Source: Himantopus leucocephalus
Lineage: Eukaryota; Chordata; Aves; Charadriiformes; Recurvirostridae
Assembly (NCBI GenBank): GCA_003993805.1
Contig: RSEF01000012.1
Location: 3,558,168-3,622,167, forward strand
Direction: 5' to 3'
DNA length: 64,000 bases
Numbering within the stretch: the first letter of the stretch is position 1; each line of letters starts with the position of its first letter. Position numbers and translations under genes: made by a program. Positions 1-16,500 of the stretch are shown here, in pieces. The notes beneath the pieces are model-generated. The model had not been told where the DNA came from. It ran no database searches and saw nothing but the letters and a program-made list of their open reading frames with translations.

Positions 1-176
1 GGGTGACCAAGCACTGGCACAGGTTGCCCAGAGAGGTTATGGACTCTTCCATCCTTGGAGGTACTTAAAAGCCATCTGGACATGGTCCTGGGCGACCAGT
101 TTTGGGTGACCTTGCTGGAGCAGGGGCTTGGAGCACAGGTCCTTTCCCACCTCAACCAACCTGTGACTCTGTGGAG
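1..176 (+). repeat. CR1 LINE 3'-end fragment
   Basis: The first ~176 bases read like the 3' end of a chicken-repeat-1 (CR1) non-LTR retrotransposon in sense orientation. The landmarks are 'caggttgcccagagaggtta' near base 21, a 'catccttggaggta' segment, 'gaccttgctggagcaggggc' near 109 and a tail resembling 'cctcaaccaacctgtgactc'. CR1 copies are usually 5'-truncated and end in a short direct repeat rather than poly(A), which fits. The element continues left of the window, so its length is unknown. It lies in a BAP1 intron and is the main clue that the genome is avian or at least sauropsid. The subfamily cannot be named by eye. Confidence 0.8.
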
Positions 177-416
177 GGTGTTTGTGTTGCGGCTGAAGCA
201 ACTTTGCTCTGCGTCTTCAGCCAGCGTGAGGCCGACTTGGTTTTGGGGAGAAAGCCTCCCGTGTGTTGGCATTAAATGCCAGGGCAGGGGAGGCACTGCC
301 TGGAAAGAGCCTGCAGGAGGTGTGGGGGTACGGCTGGCCATGCATTGATCCCCTTTGCTGGGGGATGGGCTTTCCACCGCTAGCTTGTGGCTGATGTCTG
401 CTGTCCCCTCCTGCAG

Positions 417-5286
<4,870 letters not shown>

Positions 5287-6655
5287 CCTGTGGGTCAAGA
5301 CTGTGAGAAGAAGCAGCTGAGCTTTGTGGCTTTGGGCAGTGACACTTGGATCTATGTTACCCTTTGCCCAAGGAAGAGGGACCACAGCAACAAACCCTCG
5401 GCCAAAGTGGAGCCTGGGGACAAAGAGAAATCAGGTTTTCCTCTGAGCCCGAGTTGTGAAAGGTGGAAACGCGTTGTCCTGAGGGGAGTCCCTGCAGCTG
5501 CAGCAGAAGGCAAGCCGGAGTGTCCAGCTGCCTGACAGTGCCACGGCAGCGCCCAGGTGCCATGGGCCTGTGTCTCAGTGCTGTGGCTGAGGACTGCGGC
5601 AGGAAGGGAAGAGCTCACCTGGCTGGTGGTGGGTCTGGCATTGTGGGAACGCTGGCGATGCTGATGCGAGGCTGTGCTGGCCGCAGCTGGCTGTGGCTTG
5701 TGACCTGCATCCAGGTCTTCAGCTCTGTGCTTCCCCAGGACATTCATGTCTGTTTTCTATCCCTCTCCCTCCCTTCCCCAAACGTATTTTTAGTTCTGAC
5801 CCCACGCTTTGACCGTTGCTGAGCGCAGCGGCTCCTGGACAGAGCACGTTCTCCTGCACCCAGTCCCCAGAGCTGGCTGATGCGTGGCCGGGGAGTCCTG
5901 CCTTGCCCTGCCCTCACTGCTCTGGGGGTGGCAGCACCCCCTGCCAGCGCAGCCAAGCTCCCGGGTGGGCTTTGGCACCTCTGTTGCTGGGTGAGGACGA
6001 GTGGGCCTTGTGCCCAGCCCTCCATGGTGGTGCTGGGGGGCAGCACGTGGCTCTGCTGCCATGGCTGCTCCCCCGGGGACCAGCTCTGCGGCCCTGGCAG
6101 TGCCTGTGGGTCACACGGTCTTGCTCCAAGCCCAGTCCCCAGAGAAACCGTGAATTATGAACAGACCAAGTTCATAGGGTGGCCTCGGTGCTGCTGGGTG
6201 GATACTGGACGTGGAGTCACTTGGCACCCTGGGCAAAGCCTTTCAGCATGGGGAGAGGTGACAGTGTTTGCTGTAATATTCAAGGCAGGATGGGGACAGC
6301 AGTGGTGAGCAGAAGCAGTGGAGGGAGCCCAAAGCTGCTCCTCCTCCCTGGCTGCTAACCCAGAGCTTGCCCATGAGCTTCTCCTGCCTGCCCCCAGCAG
6401 CAATCTCAGAAGCCAGAGGTCAGCACCTCTCTCCTGGGGTGTCCTGAGGTGCAGCTGGGCCAAGGGGAGCTGCCACAGGGGAGGACTGAATTCTGCAAAG
6501 GTGCAAATTTGTACAGAGCTCTACTATGGAATGAAACTGTTCTTTTGGTATTTGTTGAAGGGAAGAAAATCCTTCTGTCTCTTGCTGTGTCTAATATCAA
6601 GTTCTGTAAATAACGGATCTGTCTGAAGGAATAAAGCTATCCTGTAACAGCCAGC
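5287..6655 (+). other. BAP1: BAP1 3' untranslated region
   Basis: About 1.37 kb without a convincing coding exon follows the BAP1 stop. It is GC-rich in its first two thirds and becomes AT-richer towards the poly(A) signal. Open frames here show no family resemblance. The end is set at about 20 bases past the AATAAA at 6630. Confidence 0.75.
6630..6635 (+). promoter_or_regulatory. BAP1: BAP1 poly(A) signal AATAAA
   Basis: A canonical AATAAA lies in the sequence ctgaaggaataaagctatcc. It is the first canonical hexamer I noticed on this strand after the BAP1 stop, and T/G-rich sequence follows about 30-60 bases downstream (gcatgtgtgtggctggg). Confidence 0.8.
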
Positions 6656-6811
6656 CAAGGGAGAGGGGCATGTGTGTGGCTGGGAGCACTGAGTGCCTGC
6701 TGTGGGCCATGCTGTCCCCGCTGGCAGCTCTTCGCGGTGCTAAAAACCTGAGGTAATTGTAGGGATTATAACAACACCAGGTCAACGTGATGCTGGTGGA
6801 GTCGAGCTCAA
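6656..6811. other. Tail-to-tail gap between BAP1 and DNAH1
   Basis: Roughly 150 bases separate the two opposing poly(A) signals. The DNAH1 cleavage site, 10-30 bases beyond its signal on the minus strand, should fall near 6785..6800. The true spacer between mature transcript ends may therefore be only about 130 bases. No gene is seen in it. Confidence 0.7.
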
Positions 6812-6817
6812 TTTATT
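6812..6817 (-). promoter_or_regulatory. DNAH1: DNAH1 poly(A) signal (AATAAA on the minus strand)
   Basis: TTTATT on the plus strand reads AATAAA on the minus strand, 116 bases past the DNAH1 stop codon (6933..6935). This gives a very short 3'UTR. Confidence 0.8.
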
Positions 6818-6932
6818 GACACAGCTTAGCTCCTGCTGCCGGCCCATGCTGCCTACCTCTGCGCAGGACGGCGGAGGCCCTGGGCTCAGGCCCTCAGCTG
6901 GGATGGTTTCCTGGGCTGGGTGGGTTTTCTGG

Positions 6933-9900
6933 CTAGAAGTCCAGGGCACAGATCAAAGCCGTGCCCCGTTTGATCCAGTGCTTTTGCGGCTTGTCTGTAG
7001 GGATCTCCACAGCAATCACGTAGTTGGTGGAGTGGCCCGTTGTTGACAGCGTGCCTGTAAGGGGGGGAGCAAGGGCGAGAGGGTGGTACTGCAGCCCTGG
7101 CTGCTGCACGCTAAGGGAGTCCCATACAGTTGACCCCATGTGAGATCCCCTGTCCCACTCCTGTGCTAGGTGACAGGCTGAGCAGGGCTGGGGGAAACAG
7201 GCTTGTGTATTTTCGGGTGTGGGCTGGAGGAGAGCCTGGCCAGAGGCACTGCTGCATAGCCAGGGTGCCTGGGGGCTCCACCTCTACAACCACAGCAGGA
7301 GAAATCTTTTTCTGCCTGGCCGGACTTGGCCAACAGTGCCTCGCTCCATGCCACTGTGTGGTAAGGAGGAACTCCTGCAGCCTCTCCTGGGCTGTCCGTC
7401 CTAGCTGCTTCTACAGTCTCCATCTTTAGGGCACCTACCTGCGCGAGTGAGAGTCTTGTAGATGGGGCACAGGTAGGTGCCGGTGGCTGGAGGCTTGCGG
7501 TTGGAGACAGGCAGCAGCCAGATGACGGCCATCTCTGTGTAAAGCTCCTTGGGGCGTGACTCTGCTAACTGAAACACAGCCGGGTCCCAGCGGGCGCCTT
7601 CAAGAAACAAGCCGTGGATGTAGCAGCCTTCGTCGGGAGGGCGAGTGAGCTCACTCACCGACTCCTTCATCACCTGTAGAAGAGAGCGGGCCCAGGGCCC
7701 CCATCAAGGCACGTCCCTGGAGGCTCAGCCCCAGCAACCCCCTTAAGCTGCTCTGAGCTAAGTCAGCGCTGCGGAAGGGGAGCCTGTCCCAGCTCTCAGA
7801 TGGGCTGGGCTGGGTTTTCTGGCATCTCGCATCACGAGGCTGTGGGGGAGCCTATGGGAAAGCCTGTGGAGAGGGATGTGAGCAGGTCTGCAGAGGCACA
7901 GAGGTCTCTCCTTGCCTTGTGGAGGTGTCCAGCAGTGCAGGTGGGTGTATCTATGCAGTAAGGGGATGATGGGGTCCATGGGCAGCTGGGCAGCTAGTGG
8001 CTTCACCTCTTGGGCAGGTCAGGGCTAGAACTGCCTTTCTGGCCTTCTAGCAGCAGATTAAAAAAATTCCAGAAAAATCCAGAGCCTCTGGCTGACTTAC
8101 TGACCTTGAAGCTAAACGAGATGGTGTCAATGGAGATGACAGACTTTCTGGCGAAGTTCTGCAGTGTCCCGGTGAGGAAGGCCTGGGGGAAGAAGAACCC
8201 ACTGATCCAGAACACGGAGGGGATCCCGTGGCTGATCCATTTCTGCAGGAATTCAATCCGCTGCACTAAGTCAGTCACCCAGGATGCCAAGGGCTTCAGT
8301 GACGGGTAGGCCTGTGGGGCACCCACAGAGAAAGGTGTTGAACGCATGTGAGGACACCGTAGACCTTGTGCCTCAGTTGCTGACAGCTGCCCAGAGCCCA
8401 GGGATTCATCCAGCCTGGGGCTGTGAACAACTACAAGCTGAACCAGGCAAGAGACACCTCCATGCCAGGGGAGCAAGAGCCAGCTCCATGCGAGACAGCC
8501 CAGTTCAGCTGTGGTGGCTTGATGACCCATTCCCCTTGTTCGGGTGAGCTCCTGCAGGCAGCTGGGCTGGCCGGGGAAGGTACCTTGGCATTCCACATCT
8601 CGGGGACAGTGTTGTTGTACAAGCTGCTGGCCATCAGCTCCAGCTGAGAGGACATCACAACCAGGCCCTTGAGAGCTTTCAGCAAATCCTTCAGTGTCTG
8701 AGCAACCACCTCCAGGAGCTTGTTGTACCTACAGAGAAAGAGTAGAGGGATCAGAGCAACTTGATGCAGTGGTTTATCGCCCACATCTGTCCAGAGAGGG
8801 TCTGGATCTCTGCACAATGAGTGAAGCTCCTCCATGTAACCACCAGCCCCAACTCCTCTTTATCAGGGGCCTCATAGCTACTGCCCCCACCCTGGATTGC
8901 TGACAGTAGCAGATGGAGACCCTGATCAGTCCCTGCAGGACAGGGATCAGCTGAAGGCTCTAGTTGGGACAAAACAGTTGTTACGGTGGCTGCCAACCCC
9001 ACTGCCATGCTCAGCAATGAGGTTCCTCAAGGGGCCTACGCATCTCGGCTGTGCCCCAAGGAACCAGCCGGTTGCTGGCCCAGGACACGATCCCACAGGG
9101 GTTTTACCTGATCACCTCCTGCACCAGCACTGTGTTCATGGACTCTTCATAGAGCAGCGGGTATTTATGGATCACTTCCTGTAGGTTCATGGGGGCAGGC
9201 AGCTTTGCCAGGATGACCTTGGCGGTCTCTTCCACGAGCTGGAGGGAAGACAGCAAGTGGGTGAGCATCCTCCTGGCTACAGCTGCTGGGCAGGGGGAGA
9301 GCTAACACCTGGATGGCAATGCCATTGCTGGCACCTGGCAGGTGGGGTGGCATTAGTAGCACCTGCTGAGAGCTGGTGTTTGTGCTCGCTGCCCACACTG
9401 GGAACTGGCTGCCAGAGCACTGATGGGATTGGGGCACCCACCTCTTCCCTGCTGCGTCCTCCCACCGTGAAGGTCTTGGGTTGCAGCTGTGTAATGGCCC
9501 CCAGCAGAGCAAAGGTCTCGTTCTGAGCGAAGGTGATGTTGGCGTTGTCATGTAAACCAAAGAGCTCTGGGCTATCGTTGAGTGGCAGGCTCTTGATGTA
9601 CTGGAGGTAGCCCTGGAGAGGAATCCACGTAGGTTGTGAGGCCAAGAGCACAGGCATAAAGCTGTGGTGCCCCTTCGGGCTGCTGTGGGCCTGGCCTGAA
9701 AGAAATGACTAAGCCATCACAGACCTGCACGTTCAGTTGGAAGATATTCCTTGTCTTGATGTTTGAGATTCATTCATCTGACTTTTACACAGCTCCTTGT
9801 CTCCTGTCACAGCCAGGAAACCTAACTCGCAGCTTTGACTTAGGGACAGTTTCTGTGTGCCCTGAGCAATGCTGGGTGACACAGGACCTGGGCTGCTGGG

Positions 9901-10539
9901 GGCGCTGAGGGGGTGGCAGCGCCTCTGAGCTAGGTTTAGTGGCTGAGCAGAGGCCATGGCCACAGTTTGTGGTCTGGCTGAGGAGTTAAATTGTGTTTGT
10001 GTGGAAGCAAACACATGCTGCGAGAACGGGCAGCTTGGCACTGAGCTTCCCGCCATGTCTCCTGCAGAGCTCCTCGGGTACTTTAGGTATGGGATGCCAA
10101 AACGATTCAGAGTACAAAAGCTTTCAGCTGGAGCACTCTGGTGATGGCTGCTACCACCTCCTGTGCACAGGGACAAGATTTTCCCCTGTTGCTTGAAACA
10201 GATGCAGCTTCCTGAAAGCAGCTGAAGATCCCCAGGTTCTTACAAACTTATATTCCCCCAGGGAACTGGAAATGCAGTGGGTTTCAGGGAGGAGTAGATC
10301 CCCTTCGGACTATGATGATCCCCCTCGATCCATGAGCTGCAATTTGTTACTTGAGTACTTACGTCAAGGTCAGAAGAGGTACTGATCTGCTTGTAGATCC
10401 CTGATTCGGAATAAGCAAACTCAGGAATCAGAACCTCAGGCTTGTAGAAGTCTTCCAAAATATTCATGATGCAGCGCCTGTCCCAATCATCAGTCACACG
10501 GCCGCCGTAGTTGATCTCCCCAGCTGTGTACTTCAGAAC
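6933..10539 (-). CDS. DNAH1: DNAH1 C-terminal domain exons and stop
   Basis: Seven exons: 10363..10539, 9442..9612, 9108..9238, 8584..8728, 8105..8311, 7439..7673 and 6933..7054. They encode the dynein C-terminal domain: [119 protein letters not shown] and [15 protein letters not shown]. The protein ends [15 protein letters not shown], the usual DNAH1 terminus apart from the final aromatic residue. The segment between the last two exons ([14 protein letters not shown]) is the most divergent part. Confidence 0.96.
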
Positions 10540-13500
10540 CTGCAAGGGACCCCGCCACGGCTTTCCAACCCGCACGTGTGTCATGAGCCTGTTCCCTCCG
10601 CAGGAGAGGCCAGCTCACGTGCTTACCTTGTACGGGATGTCTGCGTATTCGCTCAAGAACATCTGTAGCTGACTCACGCAGATGCGGAGGTCTCCATCTG
10701 TGAACTCATAGGGGATGTTGAACCCCAGAGGCCCAAACTTTCTCCTCTCCAGCATGGTCCCATGGAAGAAGCAAAGCGAGAGCAACAAGGATTTAAACTC
10801 TGTGACCTGTGGGCAGGGGAAAAGGTGCTCAGCTTGGGAGAAGGCATCCTTGGATGGGGCAAGTTCCTGCTGGGACCTGCCAGAGATGTGCGAATTTACG
10901 CTGCTGTGCTGGGGAAGGCTGTGACCCGCTCCCTTGCTTAGAGAGAGCTGCAAGTGCCTTACACCAGTCCTCTGCAATCCTGTTGCTTCTGTTTCACAAA
11001 GTGAAACTTCTAATTGGCTCATCACAGAGTAGATGTAGGCTCACAAGAAATACCCCTAGCCCACCTCTAGCACGTGCGGGCTCTAGAGGAAAGGAAGATC
11101 TATGCCTGGAGAGGAGCAGTGTCCAGGTGGAGAGCATACATTGGAGCAGGCATGGGCTGGGGACAGCAAACCAAAGCACGACCTGGGTCTTACCTTGGGG
11201 CAAGAATTCAAGAAGTCATCACTGAAACTAATGTAGGACTTCAGCAGGTTGGCCTTGACCCCGCGGGGAGGTTCGATGGTCATCTTGGAGCCGTTCTGGA
11301 GGATGGACACAGGGAAGCGGTTGCTTGGTAGACTGGTGAGCCAGAGTCGAAAGTCCTGATGCACCTAGAAATCCAGAAGGCAGTGAATGCTCAGAGGGTG
11401 CAGGCACAGCCACTGCAGCCGCTCCTGCACTGACCCTCTGGTTTTATGGGGACCCTGTGGATGGGATGGAACTAGATCTGGGTTCCTCCCAGGGCTCCAG
11501 CCTCCTGCCTGTCATCGTCTGAGCCGGCAGGATGCTCAGTAAAACAGCTCACCTTGCCGGGGTCAATGCCCTCGACCAGTCTCTCCAGTGAAGGCATCCA
11601 ACTGGGGGCCAGGTGGCAGTTCTGGAAGAAGACCCAGTTGCCCTGCTCCATGGCACTATGCATCATGGCTTCAGCACAGGGGCCCTGAGGAGGCAGACGA
11701 GAAGAGCTCAGAGACCCTGATCCATTGTGGGTTGTGCCCTGCTGAGCTGGACAGGGAGACAGCTGCTGGGTGGAAGGACCACCTTCCAGAGCTACGGCCT
11801 GGCTTTGTCCCCATGGCTCAGCTGGATCTTTGCTGTCTGATGTCACAGCAAGGCCCCTTTTGCAGCTTTTGCAAGCCTGTGGGTCATGGTGTGGGAGGGT
11901 GGAAGAAATGGAAGAACTAGGGATGGATTTGGGAAAGGGTCCTGAGGCAAGAGGGTGTTTTCACTGTGCTGCAAGGATGTTCGACCTCCTTGGAGCTAGG
12001 TGAGGGCGCTGGAAGTGCTGACAGGACAGTGCTGCCCCAGGTCAGCATCGGCAGCTTACCTGGCCTTGGCCTAGAGAAATGGCAGAGAGCTTTTCAGAGA
12101 ACTTCATTTCTTCAGCAAACTTGTAGAGGTCGGCAGCTGGGTCAGTGCCTGGGGACAGAATGAACACCAGGGGGGTGGTGGCACTGGACTCCCTGAAGAC
12201 GACCGAGAGGTCAGCGGTCTGCAACACAGAAAAATGGTCAGAGCAGAGGGGCCATAGTGGCACCACGTGCAGCACCTCCTCACCCTGCCTGGCCTCCAGC
12301 TCTTCTCCATAGCACCAGCGTGCTCTTGGGTGCCAAGGCCAGAAACATGTTCAGTAAGGGCCTAGTACAGCTCTCCTCTGTCAGCATTAGGATCAGGGCA
12401 GTGACCGCTTTCCCATTTGTCAGCCAAAGTCTTCCCTTGTATGCCTGAGCTATCTGCTCCCTCCCAGTGTGGTTTAACTGGTGGACAATAGGTGGACAAT
12501 AGGAGGACAATATCCCTCATCTAAGACGTGTTTCCCCAGCTGTGAGGACACTGTTGGTGCAGCCCTTCTCTGCAGCTGGAGAGAGGCATGAGCACTCTCA
12601 CTGCAATTGGAAAATGCTGACAGCCCATTTACAGCAAGCTCAAGGCCTCCTCATCCACTCCTGGCCCCACCACCACTTTCTTTTGGCTGGTTACCTGCGG
12701 CTCAATGAAGTGCCGATCCAGTTTTAGCGCCACAAAGTCCTGCATGGCGTTGGTGATCTTGTCTCCCCGCAGACACCGCAGAACCAGCAGCTTCTGGAAT
12801 GCATCAAGCTCAGCCTCCCACTTCCCAGGCAGGGGCTCTCTGCAAAGCAATTAGGTGCATTCTGGGGGGATATGCCAGACCCTGCAGCTCCCCAGGAAGC
12901 ACTCAAGCTGCCTGCAGGCAGCCACTGGGGTTTCAGAAGGGACAAGAACCTTCCAGTCACTTGGCTGAGGTGGTTGTCCATAGCTTTGAAACCATCAGCA
13001 GGCAAGCCAGAGCTGCTTCCACTGGGGAAGTGCCAAGTACTGCTGGGCTAAGGTGTTGTGTGGCTCTGCCTTGAGCAAATGACATGCACAGGCAAGGGCC
13101 ACCCTTGAGGAGACAATGCAATGCCTTGTGTGGCACAGCCGTGACTGTGAGCAGAGCCAGCACTGTGGCTGTGTTGGCTCCTCGGGCTCTCCCAGGGATG
13201 CCATTACCTGCCGGGTGCAGTACAGCTAAGCTGACAAAGCAGGGGGCACTTGCCTGTGAGGCTTAGGGCTGTCAAAAATGGCCCTGAACGCTGCAAGGTT
13301 GGCTGCAAAATCGTTGGCGAAGCCAGAGAAGTTCTTCAGGTGGCTCAAGGCCAGGATGTCTCCCCACGCTCTCTCGTATAGCCAGGCCGGAGCTGGGTTC
13401 TCCCACGTCTCCTTTACGGTCCCTCCTGACAACAAGTACCGCCACTCATCCTGGGAACAGGATAGGACGTGGTGATGGATTATAGCTTACCTGCCTGGGC

Positions 13501-16500
13501 CTAAGGCACGTGGATTTGCACTGTATCCAAGTAAAATCCTGTAGTAACTTTCTGGCTGCCTCTCCTGCCAGGTGTGTGTGTCGAGGAGTAAGTGGACTGG
13601 AGGGTCTGGTGAGTTCAACACCACTGTTCAGCTGCCACTATCCTTTCTCTATCTTCTAATCCCTGCCTGCTCCCTCTGAACTTGCTAACCTTTGCAGCAA
13701 TCTGGCAGCAAACTTGCAAAAGCTGCAAATGATTCAGGCTAGGCCGCTCTGCGTATAGACACAGGGAAAGGTTTGAGATCTGAATGAAGAGAGAGGCCCC
13801 GGGTCTGCCCACCAGCCTGGAAACCTGCCCCCAGCCCCAGGGAACAAGCTCCTTTTCCACCCCAGCACAGTATTCAAGGGGACTGAACAGGCTGGGGTCC
13901 CATGGAAGGACCAAGGTGACTTGCTCACCATGTTGATCTGCCCATCATTCATCAGAATCCGGACGCAAACCAGGAAGGCAAACATGAGCTTGTGCTTCTC
14001 AAAGAGGCTACGGCACACGTTGCTGTAGAGACTGAAGGTGATGTAGTTATTGATGTTCACGATCCGGTCCTTCAGGGTGTCTGGAAAAAAGGCAACAACA
14101 AGACAAGGGTGGTGGGTGCTGCAGGTGGCGTGGAGGGTGCTCTCCATGTCAGCTGTTGGTAGCTGGTCAAGGGGGGACACCTGCACCCTGCCCAGGTGGA
14201 ACAGACGCTGCTCTCAATATAGACAAGGCACAGAAACCCCTATGAAAGCACAAGGCTGTGAGACTCACCACACAGAGCAAAACAGTGCCCCAGCACTGGG
14301 AGGGAGTCCATGCTGCACCACGGCAGCCTACACGGGCCCAGCCACCACCATCCTGGCTAACACGTGCTGCTGGGTGAGGAGAGCTGCCCTCAGCCTGGCA
14401 GCAGCAGCCAGCACTTGTGCGTGGAGGCAACTCTGTGACAAGCAGCGTCACACTATTACCAGGATGGCCCATACCTTGTCTATGCCCAGGCACTAACATC
14501 CCTCCTGCCCAGTCAGACAGGCATCAGGGAAGTAGTGGGGAAGAGAACAGAGGGCAGGCTGTGACCAAATCTTCCCTTCCCTTGTGTGGGCACAACTAGA
14601 GGCAGCTCTGGGCCATGGCGAGAGCCAATGCAAGCAGGCATGTTTGCCTTGACTCTGCAGGTGTCCTAGCTTCTGCTGCCAATAAGCCAGGAATGGCTTA
14701 GGAATGGCTAAGGAAGGGGATGGGAGGGGGCTGTCCTGGACAGGCACCTGCTTTTTCGGAGTTACTGATCCCCATTAGGAAGATGTTGAGGAACCACTCA
14801 AGCGAGTACTGGTACATGGGGTCCACACTGGACAGGTCTGAGACACAGAAGTAGAGGATCTGTGAGCGGATGGCAACGGGCACATACTGCAGGCGGGTCA
14901 TGTTGATGTCCTTCTCTGTCTGCTCCGCCACCATTACCTTGGCCTGGGGGACAGAGGACATGTCATGGTTAGTGCAGTGCTGGGAGGGGACGTACAGCTG
15001 CAGGGGTAGAGCACCTCGACATCTGACCTGGATCTCCCCTGCCTTGTGCTTGGATGCCTCCAGCACTTTGATGAGCTCTAAGTCATCTACGGGGTTTCCT
15101 TCAGAAGTGCTGAGCCGATACAGGATCTGGTCTTCTATCTTCTTCAGCTCCTGATGCATCTCAGCATTGCTAACAATTAGCTGGTTTCTCGCTTCTTCTA
15201 AGTCAGGCCGCTCTGCAGCCACCACCTGTCCCAGCAGTTGGTCTTCTAAGCCACTACAACAAAAGCCATGGAGGTGAGGGTGGGGGCAACAGGCCTGGGG
15301 GCTTGAGGACTGTGAGGAATGAGGCTGAGCATTGTGGGCAGCTAATGGGGTAAGCAGATACCTGGGTGAGAGGGTGAAGTTGATGAGGGTGAGCTTCGTG
15401 GAGACCTCAGGGCTGTAGTGAGGGTTGGGCAGGTTGGTGGTGATATACATCTTGAAATCCTCATGGTAGGGGATCACTGTATCCCCCATCTTCAGCACTG
15501 TGTTGCCTTGCTGTTTGTAGGTCTGTACCAGAGAGGGACAAAGGCAGGAAGGCTGGGATGGTTACCTCTTGTGAGGGAAGGCATCCCCTGGTGCCCTACG
15601 CTCTGCAGTGAATAGAGAGTCTGAAGACTCTCTTGTCAGAGGAGCTCAAAGCTGCCTGGCAGACCTGAAGGCCTGAACCTGGGTGCAAGCAGCTGTACAC
15701 CATGGCCCTACCTGCTAGGCCAAGACAAAATGCCTGCTGGCAGGGGACCGTGGTGTGCGGGAGGCTGCATACACACTGGAGCCCTGGCCAAGACAGACGA
15801 GCACAGAACAGGCAGCATCCATGCCAGTGCTGCCGGCCCAGAGAGATCTGCAAACCCACCAAGTCCCACTTCACCCCAGCCAGATACCCCCTTCCAGCCC
15901 GGCCAGGTACCCACTGCCCTCCCTTCCAAGGTGAGGTACAGAACCTGTTTCAGCAGGACAGGCTCGAGGGCTGGATCCAGCTCTTCGCCTACATTCTCCA
16001 GGAGGAAGGGTTTCCCAAAGGTAATTGCATTTTCCAAACTGCAGAGGAAGTCCCGGTCACTCAGTTTGGCCACCTCCAGGCCGTTCACCTTCTCCTGAAA
16101 GGCAGCAGGGGAGAGCAGGGTCCCTGTGGTGTTCTGCCCACCTTCAAGTACAGCTCTGGTGCACAGTACACATCTCACTGGGCTGTTACAGCTCCCCAGA
16201 GCAGCAGAAATAGTATCTTTTCTTGCTCAGCTACTTTTTGGCAAGCTTAGCCCATGTCACGAGGCACTAGAGACAGCCCAAAGAGGCAGCAGGAAGGGAG
16301 GGAATGGGGAGAACCTCCTTCAAAGAGCCATGCCCCTACAGAACCCCACACTAGTAACTCAGAGCTCGTTTGCCTGCAAAGTAAGAGCAGGTGGGTGGGA
16401 ATAGCCTTCGGGGAGCAAAACAGGAGCAGCTGCTTGAGCTTCCTGCCTGACCCTTCAAAAGGGCAGTGGGTGGCTTTCTTCTGGGAAAGAAGAGATGGTG

